Of a DNA stretch of 53,342 nucleotides, positions 45,284-53,342 are shown piece by piece (within the stretch, counting starts at the first letter, position 1; each line of letters starts with the position of its first letter). Source of the stretch: Azotobacter beijerinckii (GTDB taxonomy: Bacteria > Pseudomonadota > Gammaproteobacteria > Pseudomonadales > Pseudomonadaceae); assembly GCF_900110885.1 (NCBI RefSeq), contig NZ_FOFJ01000029.1, positions 1-53,342 on the forward strand, given 5' to 3'. The translations under genes were made by a program, and so were the position numbers. Below the pieces are notes generated by a model. The model was not told where the DNA came from. It ran no database searches and saw only the letters and a program-made list of their open reading frames with translations.

Positions 45284-46168
45284 ATGGACCTCGCCAACCT
45301 CAACGCTTTCATCGCGATTGCCGAAACCGGCAGCTTCTCCGAGGCCGGCGAGCGGCTGCACCTGACCCAGCCGGCGGTGAGCAAGCGCATCGCCGCACTG
45401 GAGCAGCAGCTCCAGGTGCGCCTGTTCGATCGCCTCGGCCGCGAAGTGAACCTGACCGAAGCCGGTCGCGCGCTGCTGCCGCGGGCCTACCGGATTCTCA
45501 GCGTGCTGGAGGATACCCGGCGGGCGCTGAGCAACCTCAATGGCGACGTCAGCGGCCGGCTGACCCTGGCGACCAGCCACCACATCGGCCTGCACCGTCT
45601 GCCGCCGCTGCTGCGCGCCTTCACCCGCGCCCATCCGCAGGTGACGCTGGACATCCACTTTCTCGATTCTGAGGTGGCCTACGAGGAGATTCTCCACGGC
45701 CGTGCCGAGCTGGCGGTGATCACCCTGGCCCCGGAGACGGCGGCGCCGGTGCGGGCGGTGAGAGTCTGGGACGATCCGCTGGATTTCGTCGCCGCCCCGG
45801 AACACCCGCTGGCGCGCAACGCCCGGGTGAGCCTGGCCGACGTGGCCCGGCATCCGGCGGTGTTTCCCGGCGGCAACACCTTCACCCACCACATCGTCCA
45901 GCGCCTGTTCGAAGGCGAAGGGCTGGCGCCCCACATCGCCATGAGCACCAACTACCTGGAGACGATCAAGATGATGGTGTCCATCGGCATCGCCTGGAGC
46001 GTATTGCCGCGCACCATGCTGGACGACCAGGTGAAACCCCTGACGCTGCCGGGCATCCGCCTGTCGCGCCAGCTCGGCTACATCCTGCACACCGAGCGGA
46101 CCCTGTCCAACGCGGCACGGGCCTTCATGGCCCTGCTCGACGGCGCACGCGAGACGCCCGCCCTCTGA
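45284..46168 (+). CDS. LysR-family regulator, probably of leuCDB
   Basis: A 294-residue LTTR. The winged helix-turn-helix is at about 3-62 (FIAIAETGSFSEAGERLHLTQPAVSKRIAALEQ, FDRLGREVNLTEAG), and a substrate-binding domain follows. It is divergent from leuC with 160 bp between start codons and a dyad in between, so regulation of leucine synthesis is likely; the co-inducer is unknown. ATG 45284 is the family start. Confidence 0.93.
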   Translation: MDLANLNAFIAIAETGSFSEAGERLHLTQPAVSKRIAALEQQLQVRLFDRLGREVNLTEAGRALLPRAYRILSVLEDTRRALSNLNGDVSGRLTLATSHHIGLHRLPPLLRAFTRAHPQVTLDIHFLDSEVAYEEILHGRAELAVITLAPETAAPVRAVRVWDDPLDFVAAPEHPLARNARVSLADVARHPAVFPGGNTFTHHIVQRLFEGEGLAPHIAMSTNYLETIKMMVSIGIAWSVLPRTMLDDQVKPLTLPGIRLSRQLGYILHTERTLSNAARAFMALLDGARETPAL

Positions 46169-46189
46169 ACCCCAGACGACCGCGAAGAC

Positions 46190-46239
46190 TTTTGTGGGGG
46201 CCATCCAGACCCCGACGGGTCAGACCTCGCCGCACAAAA
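46190..46239. terminator. possible bidirectional hairpin between converging genes
   Basis: Outer arms TTTTGTG (46190-46196) and CACAAAA (46233-46239) with a nested gacccc/gggtc stem. It sits between the converging LysR and epimerase-fold genes. A/T-rich arm ends allow termination in either direction, but the stem is imperfect. Confidence 0.35.
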
Positions 46240-46270
46240 TACGCCGAAAGCTCCCGCTTGCCGCGCGGGC

Positions 46271-47485
46271 TCACTCCCCGCCCAGATCGACCAGCGGCGT
46301 TTCGCGCACCTCGGTCGGGCGCCCGGCCTGGATTTCCTCGACCCGCTGCAGGGCCCGCTCCACATCCTGGCCGTCGGCGAGCAGCGTGAAGCTGAGCTGG
46401 AAGTGGCGCCGCTCCTTCGGGCCGATGGTCGGCACCAGGCCCAGCGGGCGCTGGTAGCGGCGGTTGTAGGAGAAGCTGGTGCCGGGCTCGAGGCCGGTGA
46501 CGTAGCCCTGCCGCTCGGTATCGGTGTTCTTCCACAGGGAGAACACCGGCAACTGGCCGAGGTTGAAACCGACCGCCACGCCCCGGTCGCCGGCACGGTT
46601 GTGCAGCACGGCCAGGCTGTCGCCCAGCGCATCGCCGTAGGGGATCAGGTTGTAGACGGTCTCGTCGTAGTCCACGGTCGGCCCGCGATAGCTCTGCCAC
46701 TCGGCGAGTTCGCCGCGGGCCCGCTCGTTGAACGGCGACACCTGCCTGACCGGGGCGACGAAACGCGAGCCCTGCTCCAGGAGCGGCGTGCCGAAGTTGT
46801 TGTGGTAGAGCGCCTGGTATTCCCGGGGATAGTCGCCGCGGTTGGTCAGGGTGTCGTCGAGGGTGAAGCTCTGCGCGCCCGGCTCGGTGCTCAGCTCGGT
46901 GACGATGGCGAAGTCGACCTTCTTGAATGCCTGCTCCTTCAGCTCGCCGCGCAGGCGGATGGTGTACGGGGGTCTCTCGTCGATGCTCAGCACCACCCGC
47001 GAAGCCGGGATGTTCGACACCCGGCCGTGCAGGGTGAGCAGCTCGCCCTTGTCCACGCCGGGATGGCCGATCCATTCGTAACCGCAGCGGGTGACCAGCT
47101 CGTTGAAGCCCTCCAGCCAGCCGAGACCGCCGCGGCCGTTGAGTTCGATGAAGGCCGGGTTGACCACTTCCCCGACCGGGGAATCCCAGCCCAGGCGGAC
47201 GTCGCCGGCCACCGCGCGCAGCACGTTCATGCCGCGGGTCGGCACCAGGGTGATCTGCATGGCGCCGGTATCGATGTCGATCAGGCTGACACCCTCCTGG
47301 CGCCCGCCGTGCAGGGTGCGCAGGGTGACCGAGAACGGCGTGTCGGTCTCGATACCCAACTGCCGGCTGTCGATGCTCCAGTTCTGCGGGGCCTTGTCGC
47401 TGTCGATCAGGACAAACTCATGGACCGGCGCGGGCGTGGCGCTGGCGATGGCGCCCGGGCCGGCGAGGCCGGAATGCTTCTTCAT
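46271..47485 (-). CDS. DUF4432 / aldose 1-epimerase-fold protein
   Basis: A 404-residue protein of the galactose-mutarotase-like fold (DUF4432). SVTLRTLHGGRQEGVSLIDIDTGAMQITLVPTRGMNVL and GFNELVTRCG are family blocks, with later H and E residues (LYHNNFGTPLLEQGSRF) suited to anomeric chemistry. No signal peptide. It probably interconverts or handles sugar anomers. ATG 47485 with AAGGA seven bases upstream. Last gene in the sugar cluster, 138 bp after the PfkB kinase gene, behind a hairpin, so it may have a separate promoter. Confidence 0.82.
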   Translation of the reverse strand: MKKHSGLAGPGAIASATPAPVHEFVLIDSDKAPQNWSIDSRQLGIETDTPFSVTLRTLHGGRQEGVSLIDIDTGAMQITLVPTRGMNVLRAVAGDVRLGWDSPVGEVVNPAFIELNGRGGLGWLEGFNELVTRCGYEWIGHPGVDKGELLTLHGRVSNIPASRVVLSIDERPPYTIRLRGELKEQAFKKVDFAIVTELSTEPGAQSFTLDDTLTNRGDYPREYQALYHNNFGTPLLEQGSRFVAPVRQVSPFNERARGELAEWQSYRGPTVDYDETVYNLIPYGDALGDSLAVLHNRAGDRGVAVGFNLGQLPVFSLWKNTDTERQGYVTGLEPGTSFSYNRRYQRPLGLVPTIGPKERRHFQLSFTLLADGQDVERALQRVEEIQAGRPTEVRETPLVDLGGE

Positions 47486-47545
47486 GATGGATTCCTTGGG
47501 GTTGATCGGGTTGTCGGCCGGGCCGGCCGAGGGGAAAAGGGAAAC

Positions 47546-47568
47546 GGGGACGCCCATGCGGCGTCCCC
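47546..47568 (-). terminator. terminator after the PfkB kinase gene
   Basis: A perfect 9-bp stem (ggggacgcc 47546-47554, ggcgtcccc 47560-47568), 5-base loop, followed on the minus strand by GTTTCCCTTTT. Confidence 0.6.
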
Positions 47569-47623
47569 TCGCCCCGGCCCTCCGGAGTCGGCGCGAACCG
47601 ATCCGGGCCGCGCTGAATACAGG

Positions 47624-48595
47624 CTAGACGACCGGCTCCGGCTGGCCGACCGCGGCCGTCAGCTCGTGGCGGCGCGGCAGGTCCGGCCCGCGGCGCTGGC
47701 AGGTCAGCGCCGCCGCCGCCTGGGCGAAGGCGAGCATCTGCTCGAGGTGGGACTTCTCCAGGCTGTCGAGCAGGCCCGGACGATCGAAACCCTGCTCGGC
47801 CAGGTAGGTGATCAGGGCGGCCTGGAAGGTGTCGCCGGCGCCCACGGTATCCACCGGGACGATCGCGTGGGCCGGGCTCGACCAGCTGCCGTAGACGCGG
47901 CTGAACACGGTCACGCCGCGCTCGCCGCGGGTGAGGAAGACCAGGCGGCACTGGTGCTGCAGAAAGCCCTCGGCCATCGCCGCCGGGTCCTCGCCCGGAT
48001 AGAGCAGTTCCAGATCCTCCTCGCTGACCTTGACCAGATGGGCGTGCCGGGCGAAGGCGCCAATCCGCTCGCGCCAGACGTCGAGGTCGGGCTCGACGTT
48101 GAGACGCACGTTGGGGTCGAGGGTGATCAGCAGCTCCTGCGAGGACTTGGCCACCAGCCCGTAAAGGGTGTCCGCGGTCGGCCGCACGACCAGCGAGTAG
48201 GAGCCGACATGGATGCCGCGGACTTCGCCGCCCAGCGCGGGCACCTGCTCCGGACGCAGCTGGCGATCCGCCCCGGAATGCCCGTAGAAACTGTAGTGGG
48301 GCACGCCCTGCGCGTCGACGGCGACCAGACTCAGGGTCGTGGTGGACGCCTCGAGCGGGACCAGGTAGCGGGTCGACACCCCCTCGTCCTCCAGCACCTG
48401 ACGCAACTGCAGGCCGAGGAAATCGGTGGAGATCCCGGTCAGCAGGGCGGAATCCACCCCCAGCCGGCTGAGCCCCACCGCCACGTTGAAGGGAGAGCCG
48501 CCGGCAATCGCCTTGAACCCTACCTGCCGTGGCAATTCACTGTGCGCCGGCTCGACGAACAGGTCGAACAGCGCTTCGCCGCATACTAGAAACAT
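47624..48595 (-). CDS. PfkB-family sugar kinase, probable fructokinase
   Basis: A 323-residue ribokinase-fold kinase. N-terminal GGSPFNVAVGLSRLG and C-terminal DTVGAGDTFQAALI with the catalytic Asp (about residue 258). ATG 48595 (MFLVCGEALFDLF) has AGAGGT well placed. With the FucP-type permease immediately upstream (36 bp) and pgi behind that, fructose 6-kinase is the most economical reading; mannose or another hexose is possible. Confidence 0.85.
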   Translation of the reverse strand: MFLVCGEALFDLFVEPAHSELPRQVGFKAIAGGSPFNVAVGLSRLGVDSALLTGISTDFLGLQLRQVLEDEGVSTRYLVPLEASTTTLSLVAVDAQGVPHYSFYGHSGADRQLRPEQVPALGGEVRGIHVGSYSLVVRPTADTLYGLVAKSSQELLITLDPNVRLNVEPDLDVWRERIGAFARHAHLVKVSEEDLELLYPGEDPAAMAEGFLQHQCRLVFLTRGERGVTVFSRVYGSWSSPAHAIVPVDTVGAGDTFQAALITYLAEQGFDRPGLLDSLEKSHLEQMLAFAQAAAALTCQRRGPDLPRRHELTAAVGQPEPVV

Positions 48596-48631
48596 TGCGC
48601 ACCTCTTGGTCACTGAAACAACGTCACCGGC

Positions 48632-49921
48632 TCATTCGCTGGCCAGCGTGGAATGGGGAACGCTGGCCACGGCCGGCTTCTGGGAAAGTCCGTAGAGCGC
48701 CACCACCACGCAGCAGGCGAACGGCACGATGAAGGACGTCGCCATGCCGGCGGCATCGGCGATCGCGCCCATCACCAGGGGCAGAAGCGCGGCGCCGACC
48801 AGGGTCATCACCAGGATCGAGCCGCCCTTGTTGGTCTGCCGGCCCAGGCCCTGCACGCCCATGCCGAAGATCGTCGGGTACATGATCGACATGAAGAAAT
48901 ACATGGCGATCACCGCGACGACCGAGACCTTCTCCATCGCCAGCATGGCGACGACGCTCAGGAAGGCACAAGCGATGGCGTTGAACACCAGCAGAGAGCG
49001 GGCCGGGATGCGGCGCATCAGCCAGGTGCCGGAGAAACGGCCAACCATGTAGCCGATCATCGCCACCGACAGCAGGAAGGAACAGAACTGGGGCGTGCTG
49101 CCCTGCCAGTGCTCCAGGGCGAAGTTGATGAAGTAGGCGCCGACGCCGACATAGGCGCCGATGTTGCAGAACTGCGCCAGCAGAGCGAAGGTGAAGTTCT
49201 TGCGGCGCCACAGCGAGACCTCCTCGTCGGCCGGCGCCTCGCTGGCTTCATGGGACGCCTGGTCGCTACCGACCGCCGGGAAGGCGGTGCGGGCGAAGAC
49301 CACCATCAGCATCACCACCAGCACGGCGAGCGACACATAGATCAACGAGGTCGGCGCAATGGTGCTGCCGGCGAACTCGAGCGGCGGCGCATAGAGCACC
49401 GCGCCGCCGATCATCGGCCCGAGGAACACCCCGAGGCCGTTGAAGGACTGAGCGAAGTTCAGGCGCTGCACGGTCTTGTCCGGGCTGCCCAGCGCGGCGG
49501 CGTAGAGGTTGGCGGACACCTCCAGGCAGGCCAGACCGCAGGCGAGCACGAAGAGCGCGACCAGGAAAGCGTCGAAGGTCGCGGCCCAGGAAGCTGGCAC
49601 GAAGAGCAGCGCGCCGATCGCGAACAGCGCGAGGCCGAGCAGGATGCCGGCCTTGTAGCCACAGCGCTCCATGAACAGGCCGACCGGCAGCGCCATGATG
49701 AAATAGGCACCGAAATAGGCGGTCTGGATCAGCCCGGACTTGGCCCGGGAGATGTTCAGGGTTTCCTGGAAATGGTGGTTCAGGACGTCCAGCAGGCCAT
49801 GGGACAGCCCCCACATGAAGAACAGGGCCGTCACCAGGACGAAGGCGAAGGTCGTGGAAATGGGCGCGCTCGTCCCGGCCGCGGCTGGCGACCGCTCTTG
49901 CAGACTGAGTTCGACGTTCAT
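48632..49921 (-). CDS. FucP/GluP-type sugar:H+ symporter (MFS)
   Basis: A 429-residue transporter with 12 TM helices. TM1 is FFMWGLSHGLLDVLNHHFQ, and the FucP-subfamily blocks GLACLEVSANLYAAALG and QRLNFAQSFNGLGVFLGP are present. Such permeases take up L-fucose, glucose, galactose or fructose with protons. Substrate is set by context: kinase downstream, pgi upstream. ATG 49921 has a GGAAGG site. Confidence 0.88.
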   Translation of the reverse strand: MNVELSLQERSPAAAGTSAPISTTFAFVLVTALFFMWGLSHGLLDVLNHHFQETLNISRAKSGLIQTAYFGAYFIMALPVGLFMERCGYKAGILLGLALFAIGALLFVPASWAATFDAFLVALFVLACGLACLEVSANLYAAALGSPDKTVQRLNFAQSFNGLGVFLGPMIGGAVLYAPPLEFAGSTIAPTSLIYVSLAVLVVMLMVVFARTAFPAVGSDQASHEASEAPADEEVSLWRRKNFTFALLAQFCNIGAYVGVGAYFINFALEHWQGSTPQFCSFLLSVAMIGYMVGRFSGTWLMRRIPARSLLVFNAIACAFLSVVAMLAMEKVSVVAVIAMYFFMSIMYPTIFGMGVQGLGRQTNKGGSILVMTLVGAALLPLVMGAIADAAGMATSFIVPFACCVVVALYGLSQKPAVASVPHSTLASE

Positions 49922-49959
49922 CGGTAACCCTTCCTTTTGGATTTATTGTTCAGGTACGA

Positions 49960-49987
49960 GCGGGCCACGCCGTACGGCGTGGCCCGC
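49960..49987 (-). terminator. hairpin between pgi and the permease gene
   Basis: A perfect 12-bp stem (gcgggccacgcc 49960-49971 with 49976-49987), loop GTAC, 20 bp past the pgi stop. No T run on the minus strand, so it could be a processing or attenuating hairpin that lowers permease/kinase expression. Confidence 0.5.
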
Positions 49988-50007
49988 AGGGTACAACCTC
50001 GTTCGGA

Positions 50008-51675
50008 TCAGCCGCGGTGGCGTCCGCGGAAATAGTCGATCAGCCCCTGGGTCGAGGAATCCTCGGCCGGCGGCGCCTCGTAGGCGGTCAGCCGGCCATA
50101 GAGGTTCTTGCCCAGCTCCTTGCCCAGCTCGACGCCCCACTGGTCGAAGGAGTTGATCCCCCAGACCACCCCCTGGACGAACACCTTGTGCTCGTACAGG
50201 GCGATCAGCGCGCCGAGGCGGCTGGGGTTGAGGGTTTCCATCACCAGGGTGTTGCTCGGCCGGTTGCCGGGGATCACCTTGTGCGGCGCCAGGCGCTTCA
50301 CTTCCGCTTCCGGCAGGCCCTTGGCGCGCAGCTCGGCCTCAGCCTCCTCGCGGCTCTTGCCGCACATCAGCGCCTGGCTCTGCGACAGGCAGTTGGCGTA
50401 CAGCCACTGGTGGTGGTCGGCCACCGGGTTGTGGCTGACCACCGGCACGATGAAGTCCGCCGGGATCAGCGGAGTGCCCTGGTGCAGCAGCTGGTGGTAG
50501 GCATGCTGGCCGTTGCAGCCGACGCCGCCCCAGATCACCGGGCCGGTACCGCAGGACACCGGGCTGCCGTCCTGGCGCACGCTCTTGCCGTTGGACTCCA
50601 TGTCCATCTGCTGCAGGTGCTTGACGAAATTGCGCAGGTAGTGGTCGTAGGGCAGGAAGGCGTGGGTCTGCGCGCCCCAGAAGTTGTGGTACCAGATGCC
50701 GAGCATGGCCAGCAGCACCGGCATGTTGTTCTCGAACGGCTCGTTGCGGAAATGGCAGTCCATGGCATAGGCGCCGGAGAGCAGGTCCTTGAAGTTGGCC
50801 ATGCCGATGGCCAGGGCGATCGGCAGGCCAATGGCCGACCACAGCGAATAGCGCCCGCCGACCCAGTCCCACATCGGGAAGATGTTCTTCTCGCGGATGC
50901 CGAACTCGATCGCCGCCTGCTTGTTGCTGCTCACCGCGATGAAGTGGCGATAGAGCTTTTCCTCGGTGCCCCCCTTGGCCAGGTACCAGGTGCGCGCGGC
51001 CTGGGCGTTCTTCAGGGTCTCCAGGGTGCCGAAGGTCTTGCTGGAGATGATGAACAGGGTGGTCTCGGCGTTCAGCCGGGCGGTCAGCTCGCGGAACTCG
51101 CTGCCGTCGATGTTCGCCAGGTAGTGGCAGCGCACGCCGGACTGCTGGGTGTAGGGCAACAGCGCCTCGGAGACCAGCTCGGGGCCGAGGTAGGAGCCGC
51201 CGATGCCGATGTTCACCACGTCGGTGATGGCCTTGTCGTTGTAGCCGCGCCACAGCTTGTTGTGGATGCGCCCGACGATGTCGGTCATCTGCGCCAGAGC
51301 GGCGTGCACGTCGCGCATGATGTTGTGGCCGTCGATGACCAGGCTGTCGCCCATCGGGCGGCGCAGCGCGGTGTGCAGGACCGGGCGGCCTTCCGAGGCG
51401 TTGACCGGCTCGCCGGCGAACATCGCCCGGGCGGCCTCGGCCAGGCCCGCCTCGCGGGCCAGGGCGACCAGCAGGGTGCGGGTTTCCTGGGTGATCAAGT
51501 TCTTCGAGTAGTCGAGAAAGAGGCCACAGCTGGAGGTGGAGAAGTCGTCGAAGCGCCGCGGATCGGCCTGGAAGGCCTCACGCATGCGAAAGTCCTGCAT
51601 GGCCTGACGGTGTTCCTGCAGCGCCTGCCAGGAAGCCAGGCGGGTGACGTCGAACGGTTGCTGGTAGTAGCTCAT
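50008..51675 (-). CDS. pgi: glucose-6-phosphate isomerase
   Basis: A 555-residue enzyme interconverting G6P and F6P. Conserved blocks: [26 protein letters not shown], the catalytic Glu in GIWYHN...ESNGKSV, the catalytic His in [15 protein letters not shown] and the Lys in [13 protein letters not shown]. Length is normal. It lies 126 bp after pgl, with AAGGAGG 10 bases before ATG 51675. Placement with pgl/zwf, where other pseudomonads have eda, suits a route F6P to G6P to 6-phosphogluconate. Confidence 0.97.
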   Translation of the reverse strand: MSYYQQPFDVTRLASWQALQEHRQAMQDFRMREAFQADPRRFDDFSTSSCGLFLDYSKNLITQETRTLLVALAREAGLAEAARAMFAGEPVNASEGRPVLHTALRRPMGDSLVIDGHNIMRDVHAALAQMTDIVGRIHNKLWRGYNDKAITDVVNIGIGGSYLGPELVSEALLPYTQQSGVRCHYLANIDGSEFRELTARLNAETTLFIISSKTFGTLETLKNAQAARTWYLAKGGTEEKLYRHFIAVSSNKQAAIEFGIREKNIFPMWDWVGGRYSLWSAIGLPIALAIGMANFKDLLSGAYAMDCHFRNEPFENNMPVLLAMLGIWYHNFWGAQTHAFLPYDHYLRNFVKHLQQMDMESNGKSVRQDGSPVSCGTGPVIWGGVGCNGQHAYHQLLHQGTPLIPADFIVPVVSHNPVADHHQWLYANCLSQSQALMCGKSREEAEAELRAKGLPEAEVKRLAPHKVIPGNRPSNTLVMETLNPSRLGALIALYEHKVFVQGVVWGINSFDQWGVELGKELGKNLYGRLTAYEAPPAEDSSTQGLIDYFRGRHRG

Positions 51676-51801
51676 GGGCGTACGGCCTCCTTAAATCTGT
51701 CTTGGTCTTGTAATGAATGCGGCCATCCCGATTGGCTGCCCGGATTCGCGGACTCGTTGCCCGCGGCCTCGCAAGGGCCGGGCTTTCCTGCGCTTTCGCC
51801 C

Positions 51802-52515
51802 TCAGGGGCTCCAGTAGATTTCCAGCGGATCGTTGAGAAAGGCACGGATCGGCATCCGCAGCGGATCGGCACGCAGGGCCTGGCGCAGGGTCTCCAGCTT
51901 GGCCGGCCCCTGGATCGCCAGACAGCGCCGGCGCGCCCGGGCCAGCAGCGGCCAGGTCAGACTGATCCGCGGATGCGGGGCGACCGGCGCGAGCATCGCC
52001 ATGCACGGCTCGGCGCAGGTGCCGGCCAGGGCCTGGGCGAGGTTCGGGCTGCCGGGGAACAGCGAGGCGGTGTGGCCGTCCTCGCCCATGCCCAGCACCA
52101 CCATATCGACCGGCCGCTTGAGGGGCTCCAGCGCCCTGCCCGCCTGGCGCGCCGCCGCCTCCAGGGTGGCCGCCGGCTGGTAGAGGCCGAGGAAGCTCGC
52201 CGCGGCGGCCGGGCCGCGCAGCAGGTGGCGGCGCACCAGCGCCTCGTTGCTGCCCTCCTGATCCGGTGCCACCCAGCGCTCGTCGACCAGGCCGACCTGT
52301 ACCCGGCTCCAGTCCAGCTCAAAGGCGGACAGCGCCTCGAAGAAGGGAATCGGGCTGCGCCCGCCCGACACCAGCAGGCTGGCCAGGCCGTCGGCTTCGA
52401 CGGCCTGGCGCAACACCTCGGCCACATGCTCGGCAAGCCCCTCGGCCAGGGCGGTGCCGTCGGCCAGTTGCCGGGCCACTACCCCGGCGGGTAGATCGAG
52501 TTCAGAAATCGCCAT
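51802..52515 (-). CDS. pgl: 6-phosphogluconolactonase
   Basis: A 237-residue enzyme hydrolysing 6-phosphogluconolactone. [22 protein letters not shown] and [14 protein letters not shown] are diagnostic, and the length is standard. It overlaps the 3' end of zwf by 14 bp, so the two are translationally coupled. Confidence 0.97.
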   Translation of the reverse strand: MAISELDLPAGVVARQLADGTALAEGLAEHVAEVLRQAVEADGLASLLVSGGRSPIPFFEALSAFELDWSRVQVGLVDERWVAPDQEGSNEALVRRHLLRGPAAAASFLGLYQPAATLEAAARQAGRALEPLKRPVDMVVLGMGEDGHTASLFPGSPNLAQALAGTCAEPCMAMLAPVAPHPRISLTWPLLARARRRCLAIQGPAKLETLRQALRADPLRMPIRAFLNDPLEIYWSP

Positions 52516-53342
52516 ACCAGCTCCTCCCGTCGCGGGTGATCAGGGCAATCGACGCCAGCGGCCCCCAGCTGCCCGCCGCGTACGGCTTGGGCGCCTCGCC
52601 CTGCAGGCGCCAGCCGGCGATCAGCCGGTCGCACCACAGCCAGGCGTGCTCGATCTCGTCCTTGCGCACGAAGAGGTTCTGGTTGCCCTTCATCACCTCC
52701 AGCAGCAGCCGCTCGTAGGCGTCGGGGATCCTCGCGCTGCGGTAGGTGTCGGAGAAATTCAGCTGCAGCGGACCGCTGCGCAGCTGCATGCCCTTGTCCA
52801 GCCCCTGCTCCTTGGTCATCACCTGCAGGGCGATGCTCTCGTTCGGCTGCAGGCGGATGATCAGCTTGTTGCCGATCAACGGGCGCTGCTCCGCGGCGAA
52901 GATGTAGTGCGGCGGCGCCTTGAAGTGGATGACGATCTGCGACAGCTTCTCCGGCATACGCTTGCCGGTACGCAGGTAGAACGGCACCCCGGCCCAGCGC
53001 CAGTTGCGGACCTCCGTACGCAGCGCGACGAAGGTCTCGGTGTCGCTGCGCGGGTTGGCGTTGTCCTCTTCCAGATAGCCCGGCACCGCCTTGCCCTGGA
53101 TGTTGCCGGCCACGTACTGGCCGCGCACCACCTGCTGGCTGAGCTGGGCGGCGTCGATCGGCGCCAGCGCCTTGAGCACCTTGACCTTCTCGTCGCGGAT
53201 GCTGTCGGCCGACAGGTCGCTCGGCGGGTCCATGGCGATCAGGCAGAGCAGCTGCAGCAGGTGGTTCTGGATCATGTCGCGCAGCTGGCCGGCCTTGTCG
53301 AAGTAGCCCCAGCGGCCCTCGATGCCGACCTGCTCGGCCACG
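52502..53342 (-). CDS. zwf: glucose-6-phosphate 1-dehydrogenase, C-terminal part (cut by window edge)
   Basis: About 280 residues, C terminus complete, N terminus outside the window. [61 protein letters not shown] and [15 protein letters not shown] are characteristic of G6PDH. The NADP motif and catalytic His lie upstream, outside. It overlaps pgl by 14 bp. The frame begins at the very edge and no start codon can be assigned. Confidence 0.97.
   Translation of the reverse strand, partial: VAEQVGIEGRWGYFDKAGQLRDMIQNHLLQLLCLIAMDPPSDLSADSIRDEKVKVLKALAPIDAAQLSQQVVRGQYVAGNIQGKAVPGYLEEDNANPRSDTETFVALRTEVRNWRWAGVPFYLRTGKRMPEKLSQIVIHFKAPPHYIFAAEQRPLIGNKLIIRLQPNESIALQVMTKEQGLDKGMQLRSGPLQLNFSDTYRSARIPDAYERLLLEVMKGNQNLFVRKDEIEHAWLWCDRLIAGWRLQGEAPKPYAAGSWGPLASIALITRDGRSWYGDF

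Noticed and set aside
51690..51720. HexR-type site (TTGT-N7/8-ACAA) upstream of pgi
   Set aside because: TTGTAAT is present but the second half-site is not at the required spacing.

Overview
The window is chromosomal DNA from a high-GC gammaproteobacterium of the Pseudomonadaceae (Pseudomonas or Azotobacter type). The assignment rests on gene order that I know from Pseudomonas aeruginosa: pepN with DUF2797 and a YeaC-like gene; rhomboid, phosphoesterase, nadK and DUF1853; and the long run SDR, metZ, purF, cvpA, SPOR protein, folC, accD, trpF, truA, fimV, usg, asd, leuB, leuD, leuC and a LysR gene. There is no plasmid, phage or CRISPR signature. The only mobile-element trace is the 5' end of an IS1595-type transposase gene at the left edge.

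Layout. 1-1354: cut-off IS1595 transposase gene and an unrecognised acidic protein. 1377-6871: acetyl-CoA hydrolase/CoA-transferase, pepN, DUF2797 and DUF1315. 7161-8460: membrane-anchored cold-shock-domain protein, slyX and a HIT protein. 8569-14950: one tightly packed seven-gene minus-strand operon that looks like a small-molecule biosynthetic cassette: thermostable-hemolysin family protein, adenylate-forming enzyme, haem-oxygenase-like iron oxidase, SDR and TPR lipid/periplasm-type protein, ending in an OmpR-class response regulator and its kinase. A PmrA/QseB-type box sits 11 bp upstream of a -10 in front of it. 15205-19175: an OprB porin and a compact feoA-feoB-Cys-rich-peptide operon, plausibly acquired. 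19255-26632: rhomboid protease, phosphoesterase, nadK, DUF1853, a PLP enzyme, a coiled-coil protein, a decayed nitrilase-family gene and a 28-codon ORF.

26746-27025: a tRNA-Val/tRNA-Asp transcription unit with a clear promoter and terminator. 27223-46168: housekeeping block for methionine (metZ), purine (purF), folate (folC), fatty acid (accD), tryptophan (trpF), tRNA pseudouridine (truA), type IV pilus/polarity (fimV), the aspartate family (asd) and leucine (leuCDB, with a divergent LysR gene and shared operator). 46271-53342: a sugar-catabolic cluster with an epimerase-fold protein, PfkB sugar kinase, FucP-type permease, pgi, pgl and the 3' part of zwf. It would carry an imported hexose such as fructose through F6P and G6P into the 6-phosphogluconate/Entner-Doudoroff route.

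The part most worth study is the 14950-8569 operon. Its four enzymes form a coherent activate/transfer/oxidise/reduce set, its product is unknown to me, and its own terminal two-component system probably controls it.
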